Assembly: GCA_035063765.1 (NCBI GenBank)
Contig: JAPSFT010000013.1
Span: 1-64,000 of the forward strand
Direction of reading: 5' to 3'
Length of the DNA: 64,000 bases
Source: Deltaproteobacteria bacterium
Lineage (GTDB): Bacteria > Myxococcota_A > UBA9160 > PR03
The notes beneath the pieces were generated by a model. The model was not told the DNA's origin and did no database searches. It saw nothing but the letters and a program-made list of their open reading frames with translations. Shown piece after piece: positions 59,392-64,000 of the stretch. Made by a program: the position numbers and the translations under genes. Each line of letters starts with the position of its first letter. Position 1 is the stretch's first letter.

Positions 59392-62025
59392 CTAGCCCTC
59401 CAGCCAGCGCGCGAGGTCCCGCCGCGCCAGGCGGCAGAAGGCGGCGTCGAGCTCGAAGCGCTCGAGCGCCTGCTCGAGGGCACGCGCGCCGGCCGGCAGC
59501 GGATGCGCGCGGAAGAAGCGCGCCACGTCGGCGCGCGCGCGGGCGCCGAGCGCCGGTGTCGCCTCGACGAGCCGCGTCGCGAGCATCGGCGGCATGCGCC
59601 GGCGCAGCCGGGCCCAGTGCTGCTTCGTGAAGGCCCAGGCGGCGGCGCGTGCCGCGGGGTTCGCGAGCAGGCGCGCGAGCACGATCGCGACGTCCTGGGT
59701 GGGGATCCGCGGCGTGAGGCAGAGCGCGAGGCTCCGCTGCACGAGCCTCGGATCGCGGAAGTCCGCCAGCGCCAGCAGGAAGCGCCGCCGCTCCTGGGGC
59801 GTCGCGGCGGCCTCGAAGGCGGCGAACATCGCCTCGTAGCGCGTGGCGTCGCCGGTCCGCGCCGCCAGCGCCACCACCGCATCGGCGAGGTTCGGGTCGA
59901 GCGCGTCGCGGCGGGCCAGGTAGGCGTCGAAGCGCTTCGCTGCGGTGGCCAGCACCGGCGGCCAGGCGGCGACGTCGCCGAGCAGGCCCACCAGCACCCC
60001 GCGCCGCACGCGCGTCGTGACCGGCTCGCGCGGCGGCGGGTCCCAGCCGATCTCGGCGAGCGCAGGGCCGAAGCGCTCGGCCACCCGGTCGCGGAAGGCC
60101 TCGACGGCACGCTCACCGAGCGCCGGTGCGAGGCGGTCCTCGAGGAAGGCGAGCGGCCCGCGGAGTGCGGTCAGCACGTCGGCTTCGGGCTCGTCGCCGA
60201 GCCGATCCACCAGCGCGAGGAGGTCGCCGAGCGGCGCGCGCCCCGCGCGGGCCAGCGCCCACTGGTGGTCGACGAGGCCCATGCGCTCGACGGCGGAGAG
60301 GGCCGGCAGGTGCCGGGCGAGCGCGCGGGTGCCGGCGGCGTCGTGGAGCGGGCGGAAGAAGCCGCCCTCGTCGGCGTTGCCATGGACGAAGCGGGGGGTG
60401 CCGGGGCCGAGGTCGACGCGGTCGCGGGCGGCGCGCACGAGCTTGCGCACGAGCCGCGGGCGGCCCCGCGCGCCCGCCACCCGGCCCACCCAGGGGATCG
60501 GCCAGCGCTGCCCCGCCGCGCTCGCGCCGGCTCTCGAGGATGCCGCCTTCCGGGACGCCGGTCGCGCGCGGAAGCGCTCCTGGCGCAGTTGCAGGATCGT
60601 CCGGCCGTTGCGGCGCACGGTCGCAAGCGACAGCACCGGCAGTCCCGCCTGCTCGATCCAGCCCCGCACGATCGGCTCGACGGGCTCGCCGGCAGCGTGC
60701 GCGAGCGCCTGCCACAGGTCGGCGGCGACGGCGTTCGACTCGCGGTGGCGGCGGATGTAGGCGCGCACGCCCTTGCGGAACGTCGCCGGCCCGAGGTAGC
60801 GCTCGAGCATGCGCACCACCGAGGCGCCCTTCTCGTAGGTGATCAGGTCGAAGTTCTCGGTGGCCTCGGCGGGCGTCCGCACGTCCGTGTGGATCGGGTG
60901 GGTGTGCGCCAGCGCGTCGAGGCGCAGCGCCGCCGCCCGGTGGTGCTGGAAGTCCTGCCACATCTTCCACTCGGGCTTCCAGTCGTCGACGATCGCGAAG
61001 GCCATCCAGGTGGCGAAGGCCTCGTTGAGCCACAGGTCGTCCCACCAGGCCATCGTGACGAGATCGCCGTACCACATGTGGGCGAGCTCGTGGCAGATCA
61101 CCTCGGCGGCGCGCTTCTGCTCCGCGAGGGTCGCGCTCTTCGCGTCGAGCAGCAGCAGGTTCTCGCGGAAGAAGACGGCGCCCGCGTTCTCCATGGCACC
61201 GGCCTCGAAGTCGGGCACCGCCACCAGGTCGAGCTTCGCGTAGGGATAGGGCAGGGCGAACCAGCGCTCGAGCCGCGCCAGCGTCGCGCGGGCCGCCTCG
61301 AGCGCGAAGCCGACGAGCCCGCCCTTGCCGGGGACGTGCCAGACACGGATCTCGGTCGGTCCCAGCTTCACCGCGCGCGAGCGCTCGAGCGCGCCCACGC
61401 CGAGCGCCACGAGGTAGGTCGAGAGCTTCGGGGTCTCGGCGAAGTGCACGCGCTGGCGGCCGCCCGGGAGCTTCTCGCTGCGCGCGATCGGCGCGTTCGA
61501 GACGGTCGCCAGCCCGGCGCGCGTCTCTACCACGAGCGTGAAGCGCGCCTTCATCGCGGGCTCGTCGAAGCAGGGGAAGAAGCGGCGCGCCTCGGCGGCC
61601 TCGAGCTGCGTGAAGGCGTAGCGGTGGGGGCCGGCGGAGGCGGCGTAGAGCCCGCGCAGGTCGCCGCGCAGGCGCCCCGAGAAGGCGACCCGCAGCGTCG
61701 CCTCGCCGGGACCCACCGGCCGCGCGAGCTCGAGCGTCACGGTCTGCCGCGCCGGATCGAGCCGCACGCGCGCGGCGGCCGAGCCCTTTGCGCTCTCGAC
61801 GCGGGCGCTCCCGATCCCGAGCTCCGCGGCGTGCAGCTCGATCCGGCGGCGGGCGGCACCGAGCCGGACGCGGATCTCCACCTCGCCCTGGTAGGCCGGC
61901 CCGCGCGTGGGGTCCACGTCGAGGACGAGCCGGTACGCGCTCGGGCGGACCTCGGGATCGAGCCGATGCGCGGCCCCGGTGCTCTTCGCGCCCGCCCTGC
62001 GCTTCGGCGCGTTGCTCTTCGGCAC
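59392..62025 (-). CDS. M1-family metallo-aminopeptidase
   Basis: An 877-residue zinc aminopeptidase of the APN/ERAP type that trims N-terminal residues from peptides. FEAGAMENAGAVFF is near residue 275, and HELAHMWYGDLVTMAWWDDLWLNE holds the HEXXH (near 310) and the third ligand Glu 18 residues on, here shortened for length: HELAHMWYG and LWLNEAFATW. TYEKGASVVRML is also typical. The C-terminal domain has alpha-helical ERAP-like repeats. GTG 62025 is chosen over ATG 62052 because that ATG sits within TATGAT and AAGGAGG lies 4 nt before the GTG. No signal peptide is seen, so it is probably cytoplasmic. Confidence 0.9.
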   Translation of the reverse strand: MPKSNAPKRRAGAKSTGAAHRLDPEVRPSAYRLVLDVDPTRGPAYQGEVEIRVRLGAARRRIELHAAELGIGSARVESAKGSAAARVRLDPARQTVTLELARPVGPGEATLRVAFSGRLRGDLRGLYAASAGPHRYAFTQLEAAEARRFFPCFDEPAMKARFTLVVETRAGLATVSNAPIARSEKLPGGRQRVHFAETPKLSTYLVALGVGALERSRAVKLGPTEIRVWHVPGKGGLVGFALEAARATLARLERWFALPYPYAKLDLVAVPDFEAGAMENAGAVFFRENLLLLDAKSATLAEQKRAAEVICHELAHMWYGDLVTMAWWDDLWLNEAFATWMAFAIVDDWKPEWKMWQDFQHHRAAALRLDALAHTHPIHTDVRTPAEATENFDLITYEKGASVVRMLERYLGPATFRKGVRAYIRRHRESNAVAADLWQALAHAAGEPVEPIVRGWIEQAGLPVLSLATVRRNGRTILQLRQERFRARPASRKAASSRAGASAAGQRWPIPWVGRVAGARGRPRLVRKLVRAARDRVDLGPGTPRFVHGNADEGGFFRPLHDAAGTRALARHLPALSAVERMGLVDHQWALARAGRAPLGDLLALVDRLGDEPEADVLTALRGPLAFLEDRLAPALGERAVEAFRDRVAERFGPALAEIGWDPPPREPVTTRVRRGVLVGLLGDVAAWPPVLATAAKRFDAYLARRDALDPNLADAVVALAARTGDATRYEAMFAAFEAAATPQERRRFLLALADFRDPRLVQRSLALCLTPRIPTQDVAIVLARLLANPAARAAAWAFTKQHWARLRRRMPPMLATRLVEATPALGARARADVARFFRAHPLPAGARALEQALERFELDAAFCRLARRDLARWLEG

Positions 62026-62047
62026 GTCCCCTCCTTCGCGAGGCGGG

Positions 62048-62053
62048 ATCATA
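62048..62053 (-). promoter_or_regulatory. -10 box of the aminopeptidase promoter
   Basis: TATGAT reads on the minus strand just after the substrate-binding-protein stop (62066). Transcription would start near 62041, giving a leader of about 16 nt with AAGGAGG before the GTG at 62025. An apparent ATG start at 62052 is the centre of this box. Confidence 0.45.
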
Positions 62054-62065
62054 GCCAGCGCTCCG

Positions 62066-63037
62066 CTACCGCGCGCCGCCCTCGAGCACCACGAAGCACG
62101 CCTGCGGTACCGGCTCCTTGTCGATCAGCGCGAGCTCGCGGAGCTGCTTGCCGAGCTGCGTCCAGCGCTCCAGCGACATCGCCCCCAGTCCGTGCGTGCG
62201 CGTGAAGGCGGTCTCGACGAGCGGGGCCTGCGCCGCGGCAGCGAGGCGGAAGGTCTCGGCGTCCATCTCGCGGTTGAGCTGACCCATCTCCGCGTTGGTG
62301 GGCCCGGGGTCGTCGAGGTAGCCGCGCCAGCCCTCGCGCAGGGCGGCGACCAAGGCGTCCACCTCGCGGCGGCGCTCCCGCACCCGGTCCCCCCGCGTGA
62401 TCACGACCGCGGCGTAGGGGTCGAAGCCCGAATCGGCGATCAGGAACACCGTCGGCTCGACGCCCTCGCGCCGGACCGCGATCGGCTCGGAGGTGACGAA
62501 GACCTGCTGGGCGAGCTTCGGATCGGAGAGGAAGGGCGCGATGCTGTAGGTGTAGGGAACGATCCGCCACCGCGAGAGGTCGTAGCGATTCCGGAACCAC
62601 TGGACGTAGGAGAGCCCCGGCTCGACGGCGAGCGTTCCGGGCTCGCCGTCGAAGAGCTCGTCGAGCGATCCGAGACCGCGGCTCGCGCGTACCATGATGC
62701 CCTGCGGGTTGGTCTGGTAGGTCGCGTACACCGACACGATGTCGGTCCCGCGGTCGCGGGCCATCAGCACCTCGTCGGCCGCGGCGATCCCGTAGGCGAC
62801 CTGCCCGGAGGCGACCATCTGCACGACCGGGGCACCGGGCCCCCCGGTGATCTCGACGACGAGGCCGCGCCGCGCGAAGGCGCCCGCGCGGCGCGCCTCG
62901 TAGAGGCCGCCGAACTCCGGCTCCGGCTTCCAGTTGAGGGCGATCGAGAGCGCGCCATCCGCCGGCTCGCCGCCCGAGCAGGCGACCGCGCCGGCGAGCA
63001 GGCACGCGGCGAGCAGCCAGGATCCGGGACGCTTCAC
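62066..63037 (-). CDS. ABC transporter substrate-binding lipoprotein (NMT1/THI5-like)
   Basis: A 323-residue periplasmic binding protein. The signal ends GAVAC, predicting lipidation at Cys20. The mature protein begins LSIALNWKPEPEFGGLYEA, typical of the NMT1/THI5 group that binds pyrimidine precursors, taurine or nitrate-like anions. VQMVASGQVAYGIAAADEVL and GTLAVEPGLSYVQWF follow. The GTG at 63037 overlaps the permease stop as GTGA and has GGAGG at 8 nt. With the permease and ATPase it forms an importer. The ligand may be a pyrimidine such as HMP-like or riboflavin-like precursor, but is unconfirmed. Confidence 0.87.
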   Translation of the reverse strand: MKRPGSWLLAACLLAGAVACSGGEPADGALSIALNWKPEPEFGGLYEARRAGAFARRGLVVEITGGPGAPVVQMVASGQVAYGIAAADEVLMARDRGTDIVSVYATYQTNPQGIMVRASRGLGSLDELFDGEPGTLAVEPGLSYVQWFRNRYDLSRWRIVPYTYSIAPFLSDPKLAQQVFVTSEPIAVRREGVEPTVFLIADSGFDPYAAVVITRGDRVRERRREVDALVAALREGWRGYLDDPGPTNAEMGQLNREMDAETFRLAAAAQAPLVETAFTRTHGLGAMSLERWTQLGKQLRELALIDKEPVPQACFVVLEGGAR

Positions 63038-63798
63038 GAGACGACCTCCGAGACGTGCCAGCGCCGCAAGAGGAGATGGGCGAGCCCGTTGACGGCGGCG
63101 AAGAGCGCGAGCCCGAGCAGCGAGGCGTGGAGCACGGCGGCGAACACCAGGTCGGTGCGCTGCTGGCGCATCGCCTCGAGCACCACCACGCCGAGCCCGC
63201 CACCGCCCACGAACTCGCCCACGATCGCGCCGATCACGGCGAGCCCCGCGGCCACGCGCAGGCCGGTCAGCACGTCGGGCAGCGCCCAGGGCAGCTCGAG
63301 CGCGAGCAGCCGCGCGCGCCGCCCGGCGCCGTAGAGCCGGAAGAGGTCGCGCAAGGCGGGGTCGACCGAGCGCAGGCCCGCCAGCGTGTTCGCGATCACC
63401 GGGAAGACCGAGACGATGAAGGCCGCCGCGATCACGGCCCGGCGGCCGTAGCCGAACCAGATCACGAGCAGCGGGGCGATCGCGACGATCGGCACGATCT
63501 GGAAGAAGATCGCGTAGGGGTAGAAGGCGCGCTCCACCCAGCGCGAGGTGGCGAGGGCCACGGCGGCCAGGATGCCCACGGCGGCGCTCGTCGCCAGGCC
63601 CACGAGGACGGCCCCGGTCGTCGCGGCGAGCGCCGGCCACAGGATTCCGCCCTGGCTCCAGGCCGCGCGCGCCACCGCGGAGGGAGCCGGGACGAGCAGC
63701 GGCGACACGCCCGTCGTGCGCACCACCACCTCGGCCACGGCCATCGTCGCGACGAAGGTGGCGAGAGGCGGACCGAAACGCTCCCCGATGCGCCTCAT
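63034..63798 (-). CDS. ABC transporter permease (SsuC/TauC-like)
   Basis: A 254-residue inner-membrane permease with about six helices. FYPYAIFFQIVPIVAIAPLLVIWFG (read as FYPYAIFFQIVPIVAIAPLL) is a hallmark of the family, and ALELPWALPDVLTGLRVAAG contains the EAA-like coupling loop. The ATG at 63798 overlaps the ATPase stop as ATGA. Together with the binding protein downstream it forms a nitrate/sulfonate/thiamine-precursor type importer. The proximal gene is the ATPase at the window edge. Confidence 0.88.
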   Translation of the reverse strand: MRRIGERFGPPLATFVATMAVAEVVVRTTGVSPLLVPAPSAVARAAWSQGGILWPALAATTGAVLVGLATSAAVGILAAVALATSRWVERAFYPYAIFFQIVPIVAIAPLLVIWFGYGRRAVIAAAFIVSVFPVIANTLAGLRSVDPALRDLFRLYGAGRRARLLALELPWALPDVLTGLRVAAGLAVIGAIVGEFVGGGGLGVVVLEAMRQQRTDLVFAAVLHASLLGLALFAAVNGLAHLLLRRWHVSEVVS

Positions 63799-64000
63799 CG
63801 CGGGGCGCTCGGCGGCGGATCGGTCCCCTCGCTGCCCCGGCGCAGGGCGTCCTGCAGCACGCCCGTCTCCCGAGCGAAGCGCGGGTCCGCGCGCAGCGCC
63901 GCGGAGCGCTCGGGCGGCAGGTCGATACGGTGCTCGAGCACGACCCGCGCCGGACGCTGCGTCAGGACCACCGCGCGCTCGGCCAGGAAGGCCGCTTCCC
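63795..64000 (-). CDS. ABC transporter ATP-binding protein, C-terminal fragment
   Basis: Only the last 67 residues are inside the window; the gene continues past the right edge. The visible part starts EAAFLAERAVVLTQRPARVV, the post-H-loop strand of SsuB/TauB-type ATPases (the segment after the switch His, where EAxxLaDRvvvL is usual). It then runs to a Pro-rich tail. The stop overlaps the permease ATG as ATGA. It would energise the importer encoded by the next two genes. Walker motifs lie outside the window and cannot be checked. Confidence 0.8.
   Translation of the reverse strand, partial: EAAFLAERAVVLTQRPARVVLEHRIDLPPERSAALRADPRFARETGVLQDALRRGSEGTDPPPSAPR

Overview
The window is very G+C-rich chromosomal DNA, roughly three quarters G+C by eye, with strong G/C bias at third codon positions and many GTG starts. 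Genes are packed tightly, usually with 1-4 nt start/stop overlaps of the ATGA or GTGA type. I see no rRNA, tRNA, CRISPR array, prophage or transposase. Gene content suggests an environmental, metabolically versatile Gram-negative bacterium of the deltaproteobacterial/Myxococcota or Binatota sort. That content includes F420-type luciferase-like monooxygenases, many acyl-CoA enzymes, a wax-ester synthase, a methanethiol oxidase, a PEP-CTERM-like protein, periplasmic lipoproteins and a large Ser/Thr kinase. The taxonomic placement is inference.

Region 1 (1-14 kb) begins with a truncated DUF1254 gene. A catabolic block follows: luciferase-like monooxygenase, MaoC hydratase, short-chain dehydrogenase and acyl-CoA dehydrogenase on the minus strand, divergent from a FadD3-like acyl-CoA ligase. 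A TetR regulator lies beside a sulfotransferase and an AmpG-like transporter. Two nearly identical 19-bp palindromes, at the ligase promoter and the TetR promoter, suggest one TetR regulon. Then come a Rossmann-like unknown, a DUF1214 protein, a SnoaL-like protein, a GH29 fucosidase, a second luciferase-like oxidoreductase and an enoyl-CoA hydratase.

Region 2 (14-35 kb) starts with a methanethiol oxidase operon (mtoX, SCO copper chaperone, four-CBS protein, M20 peptidase, VOC protein). It continues with a secreted esterase, a glycosyltransferase/methyltransferase pair, and a second acyl-CoA block. That block holds a tandem acyl-CoA dehydrogenase pair that may be heteromeric, a double-hotdog protein, a zinc alcohol dehydrogenase, a thiolase-like protein and a Nudix hydrolase. 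A PEP-CTERM-like protein, a deacylase-like lipoprotein, a cytochrome P450, a rhodanese and a cupin complete it. A palindromic repeat family occurs at three intergenic sites (about 1.4, 27.6 and 34.6 kb).

Region 3 (35-64 kb) holds a 1502-residue transmembrane TPR Ser/Thr kinase directly upstream of sucA, a secreted somatomedin-B-domain protein, and a carbon-storage locus. In that locus a wax-ester/diacylglycerol acyltransferase precedes glgC-glgA-glgX-malQ-glgP. It ends with a thioredoxin-fold lipoprotein, a quinone-reductase-like enzyme, an M1 aminopeptidase and an NMT1-type ABC transporter that runs off the right edge.

Recurring -10-like boxes (TATGAT, TATACT, TACCAT) sit 6-9 nt before start codons lacking a Shine-Dalgarno sequence, suggesting that leaderless mRNAs are common here, especially in short divergent intergenic regions.
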